Positions 23,222-36,800 of a DNA stretch of 64,000 bases are shown one piece after another. This DNA comes from Dermatophagoides farinae (Eukaryota; Arthropoda; Arachnida; Sarcoptiformes; Pyroglyphidae). The position numbers and the translations under genes were made by a program. Numbering within the stretch: position 1 is the first letter of the stretch; every line of letters starts with the position of its first letter. The DNA lies in assembly GCF_024713945.1 (NCBI RefSeq), contig NC_134678.1, positions 1,550,001 to 1,614,000 of the forward strand, read 5' to 3'. The notes beneath the pieces are model-generated. The model saw only the letters and a list, made by a program, of their open reading frames with translations, did not search any database and was not told the origin of the DNA.

Positions 23222-23363
23222 TATTCGTAGATGGCTGTTAACATCTTTTTTTCGAGAATATTAAACTTGATTTAAATAATTGAAAAAATTTATTGTTTAT
23301 TCAATGAAAGAGAAAAATTCTCTAAAATAAACTAATTTAGAAATTCGAATGAAAATAAACAAT

Positions 23364-24485
23364 CTATTTGACCGGAACATTTTTTAATGTGATCGATTTA
23401 ACAGGACCTTTTTCTGGAACAATAAATGTATCGCCTTTATATGTGGCTTCTAAATTATCATTGGTTGTTAGATCTGGGGCAATCTGTTCCCAGATTTTTT
23501 TCTTTGGATTCAATAGTTGATCCGGTTGGCCAGGATATTTAGCAAATGTAACACGATCACCAGGTATGGAACCTTCTGGTGGCAACAATACTTCAACTTT
23601 TTCCGGTGTTGATGCACACATGACCATAGCTTCGGAAACAATGCCACGCATTTTAGCCGGTTTTAAATTACAAAGAACGACAACCATACGATTTTGCATC
23701 TCTTCCACGGGAACAAATTTAACCAAACCCGATACAACAGTTCGTGGTTTGTCTTCGCCACATTCAATTTGTTCCACATAAAGTGTATCAGCATCTGGAT
23801 GTTTTTTTACATCGATTATTTTTCCAACACGTAAATCCAAACGGCTAACATCGATCAGTCTTTCGGATTCCAGTTCGGTAGTAGTCGCTACTTTATTTCC
23901 TTTACCACCTTTAGGCTTAGTATCAGATTTGGCTTGTTTTGTCTCAGTTTTCTTTTGTTTTTCCGTTTTTTGTTTGGATTCAACGGCAACTTTTTTGGCC
24001 TCTGACTGGGATTGTTGTACTTGAGTTGATGAAGAGTCTGGCATTTGATCTGATAACTTGTTCACAACATTTTTCAATATGTCCATCGACAAAACACTTG
24101 GACTGCCTTTGATTTGAATTTCCAAATCGGTTAATCGCTGTGTAATACGTTGAATTTCATTTCGAAGACTTTGATTTTCAGCTATCAATTTTTGCTGTTC
24201 GGTTTCAATATCATTTCGATTATCTACATTACCACCATCATTTCGATTATTATTTGTTACATTTAGATTCTTATCCTTCAATGTTGATTCAATATGAGCA
24301 ATTTTCGATACCAATACTTCGTGATTGGCTTGAAGCTGTCGGATTAAATCATGTGACATTTCGGGCTTTGTTTTCGATGATGATGATGATGGTGATGGCA
24401 ATGCAAGACGATTTGTTCTACTGAATAAACGATGTCGCCAATAATTCTGTAATGAAACAATCAATATGGACCAGTACTTGGGCAT
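23364..24485 (-). CDS. AIMP1: AIMP1/p43, tRNA-synthetase complex protein with EMAPII domain
   Basis: The C-terminal 165 residues are an EMAPII-type tRNA-binding OB fold: SRLDLRVGKIIDVKKHPDAD, VEQIECGEDKPRTVVSGLV, CNLKPAKMRGIVSEAMVMCA, and a C-terminal extension ending LKNVPVK. The N-terminal part is a coiled-coil helix (LIRQLQANHEVLVSKIAHIE, later a Leu-zipper-like run), followed by a Lys/Gln-rich linker. In animals AIMP1 binds arginyl-tRNA synthetase in the multisynthetase complex and presents tRNA. Two starts are possible: 24485 (MPKYWSILIV, 373 residues) or 24359 (MSHDLIRQL, 331 residues). The second fits the usual 312-residue human length better. An AG acceptor near 24447 also leaves open an upstream first exon. 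The family call is secure; the start is not. Confidence 0.9.
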   Translation of the reverse strand: MPKYWSILIVSLQNYWRHRLFSRTNRLALPSPSSSSSKTKPEMSHDLIRQLQANHEVLVSKIAHIESTLKDKNLNVTNNNRNDGGNVDNRNDIETEQQKLIAENQSLRNEIQRITQRLTDLEIQIKGSPSVLSMDILKNVVNKLSDQMPDSSSTQVQQSQSEAKKVAVESKQKTEKQKKTETKQAKSDTKPKGGKGNKVATTTELESERLIDVSRLDLRVGKIIDVKKHPDADTLYVEQIECGEDKPRTVVSGLVKFVPVEEMQNRMVVVLCNLKPAKMRGIVSEAMVMCASTPEKVEVLLPPEGSIPGDRVTFAKYPGQPDQLLNPKKKIWEQIAPDLTTNDNLEATYKGDTFIVPEKGPVKSITLKNVPVK

Positions 24486-25756
24486 AAGGAAAAAATTGTA
24501 ATACCGCAAAAAAATTTTGTTCAATTTGTAATATAAAAAAATTTTGTCGTTGAAAAATAAAAAAAAAGCCACGTTGAAACAAACAGAAAAAAAACGATAA
24601 TAATTATGCGTCCCACGCCTGAAATCCAATGACCGCGTAATGCAGCTGATTGGTATTAAATGGTAGATGTAGTTCGAATTGGATATTTCTGAATACAGAT
24701 GGCAGCAGCTGGGCAGATATAATTAAATTGAATGTAATTTTTTTTTTTGTAATTTGTCGTTTTCGAACAAAATTCCATTTTTTCCCCATTGTTTTTACAA
24801 TTGAAAATGGAAAATAAACAAACACAGATTTTTGACATCAAACGGAAACGAATTTGAATTTGGAAAAAAAATCAATCACACACACACACACACACAAACA
24901 TTCTTTTTGAAAATGTGACGACAAAGCGAATTAGTGAAAAAAAATAGTCGTTTTAGTCGTGAATTCATTATCCGTTGATTCAAATAATAATAATAAACAA
25001 ACAAACAAACAAATGAATGATTACTTCAAAGTTTTGTACAACCATTGTGCATGTGTGTGAAACAAACATGAATTTTCACTCTGAAATTCCTTGTTGTTGT
25101 TGCTGCTGTTGTTGTTGTTGTTGTTGTTGTTGTCTGATGTGAATTAATATTTAGAAAAGATAAATTTGCATATTCAAGCGTTATAAAATGATTGAAACGA
25201 ACTCATCGAGACAGTTTCGACATAATGATTTTTGATTCAATTTTCATCTCAATCTCCTTCAAAAAAAAAAAAAAAATGAATGAAACTTTTCAATTAACAT
25301 AATAAACGTGATCGATCATCAATTTTTTGTTATTATTATTATTATTGAATAAAAAATCAATCAATTCAATTGTAATCAAATTCAATGTTGGTAGATTGAA
25401 TCTTGTGTTAACATTGAATCTTTTCCGTTGTCAAAAGATGGAAGCACTTTTATAAATTAAAATTAAAATACCGGCAATTTCAAATCGATAATTTTTTTTA
25501 TTATTATTATTAAAAAATCAATGATTGAAAACTCTTTATTCAAATGGAGAATTATAATTATTCTGAATGAATAATCATGTTTTTTATTTCGAGTTCATCA
25601 TTGAAAATAAACTATCAAGAAAAAAAAAGAAGAGAATTCAATCGAATTGAAAAAAAAACAAAAACAAAAACAAAAACAATGAACGTTGGTTTTTTTTTGT
25701 GTGTGGGCGTCAAACACTATAATAATAATCTCTTTTTTCTTTAGCAAATCAGTTTT
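24486..25756. other. Intergenic region between Shaw and AIMP1
   Basis: No coding segment. It contains a (CA)n run near 24878-24896, an AACA/ACAA repeat near 24990-25012, a (GTT)n tract near 25091-25132 and poly(A) and poly(T) runs. The sequence ACAGATGGCAGCAGCTGG near 24695-24712 lies upstream of AIMP1. The right end holds the 3' untranslated region of Shaw. Confidence 0.45.
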
Positions 25757-27616
25757 TCAAAGATTGAATCGATAATCTTTTCGTTGAAACGTTGATGATG
25801 TAGGATGTTGATGTTGCTGTGATGATGATTGTTTTTGTTGCTGTTGTATCGATGTTGTATCTGAAATTGTTAAACATTGTTTTTCTAATTCCAATTGATG
25901 ATGACAGCAAGAACAGTGTATATCATTTATTTGCAGTTGCTGTTGCCGTTGATTATGTAAATTCTGTCCATCAATGTTGATGTTATTGGCATTAATGGTG
26001 TCATCATCATCAGCATTTGATATAATCGATGAGTATTTGGATGATACAGGATTGGAAATAATTTCCACATGTGGAGTGGATCTTTTACGATCCACTGATA
26101 ATACAACACGAGTTTGTTGTAGTTTTTGTGGATTAGTTGTGACATTGTGATTGATATTGATGATGTTATCACGATTATTAGATTCAATTGAATTGGCAGC
26201 AATCGATATTGATTGATGTCGACATTTTTTCTTTGTTTTTCGTTGTTGTTTTTCATCATTTTGCCGCTGTTCAACATCGTTATCAATGTTTTTCGGTGAA
26301 ACTTTTGGATTTGTTGGATTCTTCTTCATATTTCCATCATCATTATTTACGTCCATTATTGTTTCTATATGGAAAAAAAATCGAAAAAATTAGATTCAAA
26401 TAAGAAAAAAAAATTTCCAATAAAACTCATCATCAAGATAACGATTTCTGTTTTTTTTCTCTCTGGGGTCTGTGAATTGGAATGTCTTTGATGGAATAAA
26501 ATTTTCAATATCCATGCTAATTCACCGAAAAAAAAGCAATGAAGAATTTGACTGCTACGAATGAATTTGAAACGCAAAATGAATTCCAGCAATGTCATTT
26601 CATTTATCATCATCCATATGTGGCTTGTTCACCGGGAATTTTTATTCTTTGGTAATCATATACTCATTGCTAAGATATCGTCATTGCCAATGAAAATTCG
26701 ATCATTATTTGTGAATGTGAGTGAATGGATATATCCAATTTCATTATACAAAAACCACCACTAGATTTAATTTATAACCCAATATTTATAACACACAGCG
26801 AGAACAGAGAGAGAGAGAGAGAGAATAACAAAAATAAAAACTGTTCATTTGTCAATATGAAAAATTGGACTAAAATTATATATTGGGAAATATTTTCTTT
26901 TGAAAGTGAAAAACTTTTTCTTTTAAAAGACAACTAATTGATAATGTTGTTCACAAGTTTGATCAGCAGCAGCAGCAGCAGCAGTCAACTTACATTGAAA
27001 GTCATTTATCATCATCGTTTTTTATATATATGAGAAATAAGCATGATGATGATGATGATTATTAATATGAATGACTGGCTCACTTACTTACTACACACTA
27101 TAGACAAGACATGGAAAAGTTTTTTTGCTGCTGTTGTTGTTGTTGTTACTTTTCTTATCCTTCTTCGGTGTTGGTCAATTGGCCATTCAACAATTAATTG
27201 TATAAATACAATACATACACATATAAATGGTGACAATTTTTTTTTTTTTTTTTGTTGTTGTTGTTGTTGAATTGATGATTATTGTCACACACACATCTCT
27301 CTCACTCGATTTTTTTTCCATGTGTGAAAATGAACAATTGTTTATGGCAAAACTTTTTTTTTTTGTTCCCCAAGAATATTCATTTATTCATGGAATAAAT
27401 TCTTATTTTTCATTCAATCATCATCATCATCCACATGACATTGGTAGTGAATGAATCGAATGAAAAGATTGTGACAATTTCACAGTGTGACAGAACGAAC
27501 GAACTAGAAAAAAAATGAATAAAATTCGTGATTCGTTTACAATTAATGAGATTCTGAAACCAACCACCACCACCTTCTCTCACGGGCATTTTATTAGTTT
27601 GTTCAGAATTTTTATA

Positions 27617-27660
<44 letters not shown>

Positions 27661-28170
27661 TGGATTGAAAATAAAATCTTTTCAAGTATGAAGAAAAGAT
27701 TTTTTCCTGTGAATATATATATGATTATTAATAATAATAATGAGAAAGAATTATCAATGTTTCAATTCACTGAAAAAAAAATTGAAATGAGAAATTTTTT
27801 CAGTCTCTCTCACACACACACAGATTGCATATATTATCCTCACAAGAAAAAATCCCATTTCATTGATAATAACTGGTGGTGATGATGATGATGATAAAAA
27901 TTTATAATCGATTCTATTGGACCGTAAAATAAATTCATTTTTTTTGTCGAGAGGGTTACGCTCGAGAATCATGAATTCTCTTCTACATTCAATGATTATG
28001 TCACAGAATTCGGATTTTCTTTTTTTTTCTCTCTCTTTCTCACTCGTAATGGTAATCTTGTTGTTGAGTTAATGGTAATATATATTCAAAAACAGAAAAA
28101 CTGACAAATTGATACAAACAAAATTTCAATTTCATCATCAACACAATTGGAAATGTTGAATTGAAACGAA

Positions 28171-28242
<72 letters not shown>

Positions 28243-28630
28243 GGGCGTACCTGTTTAATAAACGAAAAATTGGTTTATCAGCAAATTGCCCTGTGTGCAA
28301 TTCTCCACAAAATTATAGCCACATCACCACATGTCCGATGTTTGATGACATTATGAACATCTTTGAAATTAACGGCAACGAACATTTGACCTCCACAATT
28401 GGTAAATTGTTAAATAACAACAAACTATCTGATTTCTCCCATCTCGTCCACCGACGCTTAAGGGATATGAATGAACGCCTTAAATTCATCATTTAAAGCT
28501 CTATTCTTAATTTTATCTCTTATCTACATGATTATTATCATTGTATGACTTTTATTCTCGTTTTTTTTTATTGTATTTACATTTTTCATTATTTGATAAT
28601 TTTAAATAAAGCTAGGAGTCATGCTCCGTT

Positions 28631-28686
<56 letters not shown>

Positions 28687-30969
28687 CACACACACACTAT
28701 TACTACATATGTGTGTTCATTCAATTTGTTGTTGTTGTTATTTGAAACTTGACGTCAACATCATCACATCGTTGTTGATGGTGATTCTTTTTTTTCATTC
28801 TAATGCATTTTAATATCAAAAAAAAGAATTTATGCTGGCATGTGTGTGTGTGGTTTATAGTTTCATCATCCATAATCATGATCATCATATAATCACGTAG
28901 ATTATCACGTCTAATCTCATCATCATCATCATGATGATCATGATAATCAAAATCACAAGATTCACATAAAAAAAAGAGAATTTTTATTGTTTAGGCAATT
29001 TTTTATTTCTCTCTCTCTGTGTGTGTGTGTGTGTGTGTGCATTGAACCAAGTCAATTCAAGAAGTATTTTGATACGAAAAAAAAACGACCACTTTTTTTA
29101 TTATCTGTGTCTAGTGAATCAAACATTTAATATCATGATGATTCTTATTGACAATTTCGTCTCTTCTTCTTCTCCGTCTTTCTGACTGTAAACAACAATA
29201 AATGGACTTTTCCTTCTCGCATTTTTTTTTCTCCCCATCAATAGATTGTTTGTCCATTGGATGTCAGATGATGATGGCAAAATGAAATGTTCATTTTTTT
29301 TCTCTCTCTACCACCATTTTTTCATTTCTAAACATTGCAAATCATTATTATCATCATTTAGTGTTGGAGAAGAAAAATTTTTAAATCACATTTCATTTTT
29401 TGATAATAAACTTTCTCATCATCATCATCATCATAGCGACTAGCAGCTAATAATGTATATATATACAGATAGCTTTTTAATATATTTATATAAATTAAAT
29501 TCCAGTAAATTGCAATGTGGAAAAATATTTTACTATTCCATGGAAATTATTCTGTTTTGTTTTTTTTTTGTTTTGTTCTTGATAGTTGCAATTCCACAGA
29601 AATAATAGATGAAAATCGTGGATCGATTTGTATTGTGTTTTGACTATCTAATAAATTCAATATTCGAATGTTAATATGGAAAAAAAATTGAATTGAATTG
29701 ATAAAAATCCAAAGTCAATAATCAAAGATGGAAAAAATGTAAAAAGTAAAAAGTAAACCCTGTTAAAGTAGCTGTCAAAATTGGATTTTTTTTTTTTTTT
29801 TTTGATTCTTGAAAATCCAAAGTGCAAATCATCACATCTATTCTGTACGAGATTTATGGCTGAGTATTTGTTCTTTGAATGAAGATCAGTTTTTTTTCAG
29901 TTTGGAGAAAATTGAAAAAAAAATTTCAATGATGAAATATCGAAATTTTTTTTTTGTTGAGCCATCAACAAGAATTCAAATTCGATTCACACATTTGATC
30001 CAGATAGCATGAAATTGTCAGCAAACAAACAAACAAAAAATCACATCATGGATTACTATTTTGTCGAATCCAATTTTGAACATTCTGTGTGTCTAAACTT
30101 TTCGATCGATCAAAATGAATTTCATCACAAAGTCAGGTAATGAAAAAAAAATTGAAATTATAAAAAAATAAATCAAAATCAATATATTAGAAAAAAAGAA
30201 TTTGACAAAATTCGACGAAATGGTAAAGAATCGGATGTTTGTCGCCATCATCATCATCATTATTATTATTATTATCAAATATTTGCTCAGCAACAACACA
30301 AGAATTCTTATGACAAGATGAAATTTTTTGACAATATATTTATTAAGGGCTCTCTTTCTCTCTCTTTGGAATGTCCACAAGTCACGAATTATTAATAAAA
30401 TAAAAACAGAATCAATTTGCTAAAAAATAGACGCCAATATTGTTCGAGTTTTTTTTTTTGGACAAAGAGAAGCAATATTTTGCAATGATGTGTGGTCATT
30501 TTTTTTCTCATTCTCTTTACTTATATTCTAGTGGCCATGGCCACGTTTTAGTAGACAAAATTATTGCACTCAATATTAATTAAATTTAAGAATGGTCAAT
30601 TTGAGAAAAAAAAATTCTAATTCTTACCTTTATGATGATGGATGACAGTATTATTATCGGCAGTGGTGATGGCAGTAGCATCATCATGTTTAACATATGA
30701 CAATTCAGATATTTTATTCTCTTTGCTATTGGATTGTTGTTGACTTGAACGACGACGAAGTCGTTTTTCAGCAACTAAACTGTTATTTGTAGTTGTTATC
30801 ATTGTAGTTGCCATTGTCGTTACAAATGTTGTTGTTGCTGATGTTGTTGTTGTTGTTGTTATGGATGTTGTTGTCGAATTTGATTTTATTAATGATGATG
30901 ATAAAGGCGGTGGTGGTGGTGATGATGATGATGATGATTGCTTATTTATAGCAATAGTAGGCTTTATCA

Positions 30970-31001
<32 letters not shown>

Positions 31002-33852
31002 GTAGGCGTTGGTGCAGCTGTAGAACCAGTATTTGTCCAACTATGATGTGTAGATGATTGAGGTGGTGCCGGTGATGTTGTTGTTGATGTTGGCTGTATA
31101 GGATCAGCCACATTAACCACACGACGTCGTTGTCTTGGAAGTTTTTCTCTTGCTTGTGTATGTGAATAAAACATTGTGAAATTTGATACAATTACCGGCA
31201 CAGGTAATGCTATTGTTAATACACCGGCTAATGCACACAATGCACCGACTAACATTCCGGCATATGTTTGTGGAACCATATCACCTTGCCGAGAAAAAAA
31301 AATTTAAAAAAAAATTAGGATGAAATCAAATATTTCAATTATAATTTTGAGAATAAAAAAAAGCAATTTTCCATTTGAATTCCTGTACATTTTTGTTTTA
31401 CCTTTAAAATTTTCATTCATTTTCATACCAAAATAAAAAAAAAGATAAAAACAATGTGTAACCAGTGGATAAAAAAGAAGAAAAAACCAGTTTACCCCGA
31501 TAATGGGTAACCAGAAAAAAAAGAAGAAAAAAATATTTCAATTAATAGAATAACTGTATGTATAAATTATGACCGACAAAAAAAATTCCAAACATTCATT
31601 CAAATTTATTCATTTGCGCCTGAAATAAATTGGCTTGAAACATATGAAAAAATAATAATAATAATAATAATGAAAAAAAATGAAAGAAAGATTTAATTGG
31701 AATCTCGACATGCCGAGATTTTTTTTTTTTTTGAAATGAAATGAAAATAAAAATGAAATCTGATATCGAAAGAAGAACAAAATGTGATATGATTGTGCCA
31801 TACCATACACATATGTGTATGGTATGGTGTGTGCGTGTTTCTATGTGTATATATACAAAATTCATTTCATTCAAAAAAAGTCAAAATAACTTACCATAAC
31901 CAACTGTAGTCATAGTAACAATAGCCCACCATAATCCTTCGGGTATACTTTTGAAATCATTTCTTGGATTCGCTTGTAAACGTTCAGCATAATAAACTAG
32001 GCTAGCAAAAATAACTATACCAAGTACTAGAAAAAATACTAATAAAAATAATTCTTTGGCACTAGCACGAAATGTATGTACAAGTATTTTCAGACCACGT
32101 GAATGTCTTGTTAATTTAAATAATCTTAATATACGAATAATGGAAAAAAAATCCAATATATCAGCATTGGCCAATTGTACAGATGCGGCCAATGATTGTA
32201 ATATTAGATCAGAATAAAATGATAACGTTGCTATGGCATCGATTACATTGATGGCATCTTTTGTGAATTCCAATTTACTTGGTGCAACCTATATAGAGGG
32301 GATAAATAGATCAAAAATGAAACGAAAAAGAAATTTACATGTAAATTATTACTAGGAACAAAAAAATTATTTGTAAATGATAATAAAAATATCAAAATCA
32401 AATCAAATAAAAAGCAAAAAAAAAATTCTGTCTCTCAATGGTATTCATTTGTAACATATGAACAACAGAACATTCTACCATTTTTTCATTGTGATTGAAG
32501 TGTCGTGAAAAAAAATAAATGTGAAAATCCATTAGTTTGTTTATATATTTTCCTGTTGATGATTCTTTTTTTTTGGTCCATTTTACCATCATCATCAACA
32601 ATCTAAATAGTGGCATCATTCATACTCGTTTTTTTCGTTTTTGTTTTTGTTTGCCACTTTGTGTTGTGTATTTGTTTTGTAAAAGATCAATTTCAATTTC
32701 TGAAATGAAATGAAATGAAAAACACACACACCACACACACACAATATATATAAACTTTCATGAGAATCAAATAATCATCACCATCAAGGGCCATGATTGT
32801 ATTGAATTGTCTGTTTGTTTTTTTTTTGTTGCCTCAAGCCAATTGATGCAAAAAAAAGAAGAAAAATCGAATATGTTTCGAAATTGAAAATAATGATGAT
32901 GATGATAACTTTTGTATATAAACGATAATAAAATGAAATTTGTCATCACATATAACACAGACACAGAGACACATGCTTAACATTTGAATAAAATGAGATG
33001 AGATGAGATGTGAGAGAGAGAAAAAAAAAGACATCATCACCAATAATAATAATAATAACAATAACAATAATGCATTTCATTTACAAATACAAATACAAAT
33101 GCAAACAAACGAAAAACAATCAAAACAATGGCAACAAACACACACACACACACAAAAAAAAACAGAATATTTAATCATTCTTGCAAAGAATATGAGCATC
33201 ATAAAACGATGATGATGCAATGAAAATCAATGGACCAAAAAAAAAACAAAAAAAAACAAAATGTGAAAAAAAAGGAAAAAAGAAATCATACAAATAGATG
33301 ACAGGATTGAGAGATGATAAATCTGTTGTTTGCCATTTTTTTTTCATACCACTCTATAATATATATCTAGTGTCTGTATTTGTTTGTTTAGAATCTAAAC
33401 TCTGGATTTTTTTCTGTCTCTCTCTCTTTATCTAACATCCATGAGGTTTTTACAGTTGAGATGAAATGATTTTGTGTTTTGTGTTTTTCGAATATTACTA
33501 CAACAACAACAAAAAAATTGTTCAGTGTAATAATAAATGGAACAAACACATGAAAACATGTATCAAAACACTATGTATGTATGGATGTATTTATTATTTT
33601 GTGTTTGTACAACACACCATTATCATCATCATCATCATCATCATCATGGGGAAAAAATATTTTGAAGTAGAGAATTTGAAATAAACAATTTACCTTTGTT
33701 TTCAAATGTCCTCATACATTAATATCATTATTATTATTATTATATCATAAAGATAATTCTTAATTCTATTATTTACAATAATCAATATATATTGTATATC
33801 CGACAAAAGTGGACAAAAAAACAGTTCCAAAATTCCAGAAAAAAAGTCAGTG

Positions 33853-33894
<42 letters not shown>

Positions 33895-36800
33895 ATATAT
33901 ATATGGGTGATATATTTGTTCCATTTGGAGTTTTTTTTTGGGTTTTTCAAACAAATGAAAAAAAAATTATTACGTGAACAAAATTTCTGATCAATTATTG
34001 TTTGTTCATTTCTCAAAATTTTTCTTCTCTTATTTAGTTAGTTGGTTAGTTATCACCACCAAAAAAAAAAAAAAATTTTCCCAAAATTGAAATAATGAAA
34101 TAGTGAGATAGTGACGGCCAACCACCAGCAGCAGCAGCAGCAGCAGCATTATTAGGTCACACACACACACACACATATATGACTATTTTGCCATTGTCAT
34201 TCGTTAACGGTGGTGTATGATTTCGATTTTCTTTATTCTTTACCAATTTTTTTTTCGGTGTATAAAAAAAATCGATCAAAAAAAAACCAATGGAAAAATT
34301 TCAAGCAGAAAATGAAACAAAAATTGTATAAAATGTGATTGTACAACAGCAGTGTGTGATTAGAGAATAATGATGATGATGATGATGATAATAATATAAT
34401 GATGGCAAATGGATAATTGGTTTTTTTTTCGGTTGTCCGTATTCTCATCATCATCATCATAGTAGTAGTTGTCGGCTTCGTCGTCTTATTAAATGATGAT
34501 AGACAAGCAAAGCTTATTACATTCAACTTATTATTATTATTAGTTAGGTACAACAAAAAAAAAACGAAACATTTCCTGAAATATTCGAATTAAAACAGTG
34601 AAGCTCACTTTTAAGGATTGACTTGACTTGTATTCATTTCATCGTATAATAATAATCATCATCATCATTGATGATAAAAGTAAATTTTCAAAGAACCAAA
34701 CGAATAAAATGAATGAAAAGAAAAAAAACAGACAGAATAAAAGGAAATGATGATCTTAAATGGGTCGCTTGGGTATCATTTTGGATAGTCATGAAAAAAA
34801 ACGAAAAAGAGAAAAGAAGAAGGAAATACGATAAGAAGTATTTTTTTTTTTTTTGGCCACTGTTATCTCGACAAGTCGAACAAAAATTATGAATGTGAAA
34901 AAAAAACTTGTCACACACACAACAAAAAAAAATCATTATCAATCGATACGAGTAATTTGAAAACAACGACCAAAAAAAAACATTCTCTGGAACAAATACA
35001 ATAATCTTACAAATTAATGAGTGAGAGAGAGAGAGAGATTGACGTTCTAGAAAGAAAATTTGGACAAATTTTTTTTTTCGTTCTTTTGAATCCAATCAAT
35101 TTCGATGGTTTCAAAATATTTTTTTTTTTACAAGATTTTCACCATCGTTGACAGTGAGTGAGAGAAAATGTGACAAATTTTTCATTTCATTTTTTTTCTC
35201 TCTCTCTCTCTCTCTTTTAATGATGGTGATGATAAAAGATTTGGAACATCGAAATTTTTTTTTCTTTTTCATTATTAATAATTTTCTGCAAGTACAAAAT
35301 TAAACATTGAGACATTTCAATGACGAAAAAGACTTTTAACCAATATATTAATCAATCACAACCAATGAAATGAAATGAAATTTTCTTTTTCTTTATTATT
35401 CAATAATGAAAAAAGGTTTCAATTTGCAACACACACCCGCACACACACACACACACACACATTATCGGTTCTGCGTATAGATTATTTTCTATTTCTTTTT
35501 CTTTTTTTCCTTTTTTTTGTAATTTACTTAGAAATTACTGAAAAAGCATTCCCATTAGTCGTTGAGGATCAAATCTGTTAGTTATTAGTCAAATGTAGAT
35601 ACATTATTATCAACAACAGTGGACAACAGTATGGAAATAAAGAAAAAAATAGCCAGAAACGAAAAAAAAGAAAGAAAGAAAATTCCATTAAATTCTACAT
35701 CAAATTCACAATGTTTAACCATCACCACCATATAGTGAGTGTGTGTGTGTGTGCATGGAATCAAAATCATAATGCTTTTATGAACAAGAAAACAAAACAA
35801 AAAATTATATTTAACAGAATCCAATTTGTTCAGACAGATTTCGATGCTACAACAAATGAACTGGGCTAATTTTATCAAAAAAAAAGTCAAATAGCAAATT
35901 GTGCAGTGTGAAAAATAAAATAAAATCCAAAAGAAAACAAAATTTGTTTGAAATCCGATAAATGCAACAAAACAGTAAATTGAAAAACAAACAATAGAAT
36001 CGAAAAGTTGGAAAATTATCGGCCAAAATTCATCGTTTGTTTGTTTTTGTTTTTTTTTTTTTTTTCTTGGTTATTACTTCTCAATCGCATGATTGTCATG
36101 AAATGATGATGATCATTACATAACGAATGGATCAAAAAAAAAAAAAAAAAACATCTGCTATCCCTATGGGATATATGCAAAAGTAAACCTCCAAAAAAAA
36201 AAAATTGGACCAATTGTAATTATATCTAAATATATTAATAACAGGAAATCTTATTTCGTACGACAACACAACCGGAAACAAGCAAACATTTAAAGCCCCA
36301 AAAAAAAAAATTTTGTTTGTTTTATCGTATATACATGACACACACTTGTCCCACTTGTGTGTTATCAATGTCATTTTGTTTTCACCTCAAACCACCACCA
36401 CCACCACCACCACCACTGTCATTATTATTACTGCTATCAAATCATTTATTTTTCACTACTGTCGTTAACGATAAAAAAAGTCAAAAATCGTTATTTTGTT
36501 TATGGTGTGAAATTTTTTTTTTTCATTCTCATTGAAATACATGATGATTGGATCTCGGTAGCTTAGAGATTATGTTGTGGCCATATTTATCATAATCACC
36601 AGGAATCATCATCATCATCATGCATGCATGCATAAACTGTTTGGTTACACACACACACAAAAACAACAAAAACAACAAAAAAAATGAATGTCGAAACATA
36701 AACAAACAAAAAATGAATGTTCAAAAGATAAAACGACCAAAAAAAAAATGGAATAATAATAATAAAAATGCAAACAAACAAATATGGCGTTAACGGAAAA

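Larger units (their letters stand above)
26365..30627 (-). other. Last intron of Shaw (4.3 kb)
   Basis: Bounded by a GT donor at 30627-30626 and an AG acceptor at 26366-26365; the frame is kept across it. It contains CAG repeats near 26966-26984, GA repeats near 26810-26824, long GT and CA microsatellites and a LINE fragment at 28242-28671. No exon was recognised inside; alternative last exons cannot be excluded by reading alone. Confidence 0.6.

Noticed and set aside
28161-28300. Open frames through the CA microsatellite
   Set aside because: Runs of His-Thr or Val-Cys come from the CA repeat; only the part after 28242 is LINE-derived.
31797-31825. Palindrome around CACATATGTG
   Set aside because: Looks like a chance inverted repeat in CA/TA-rich intron sequence; no element ends or target duplication were found.
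34688-35095. 135-codon minus-strand frame in the largest Shaw intron
   Set aside because: Low-complexity Phe/Ser/Lys composition from simple repeats; also contains no conserved block.
36549-36590. tRNA-like D-arm sequence (GGTAGCTTAGAG)
   Set aside because: No T-loop GGTTCGANTCC, no anticodon arm and no acceptor pairing were found.
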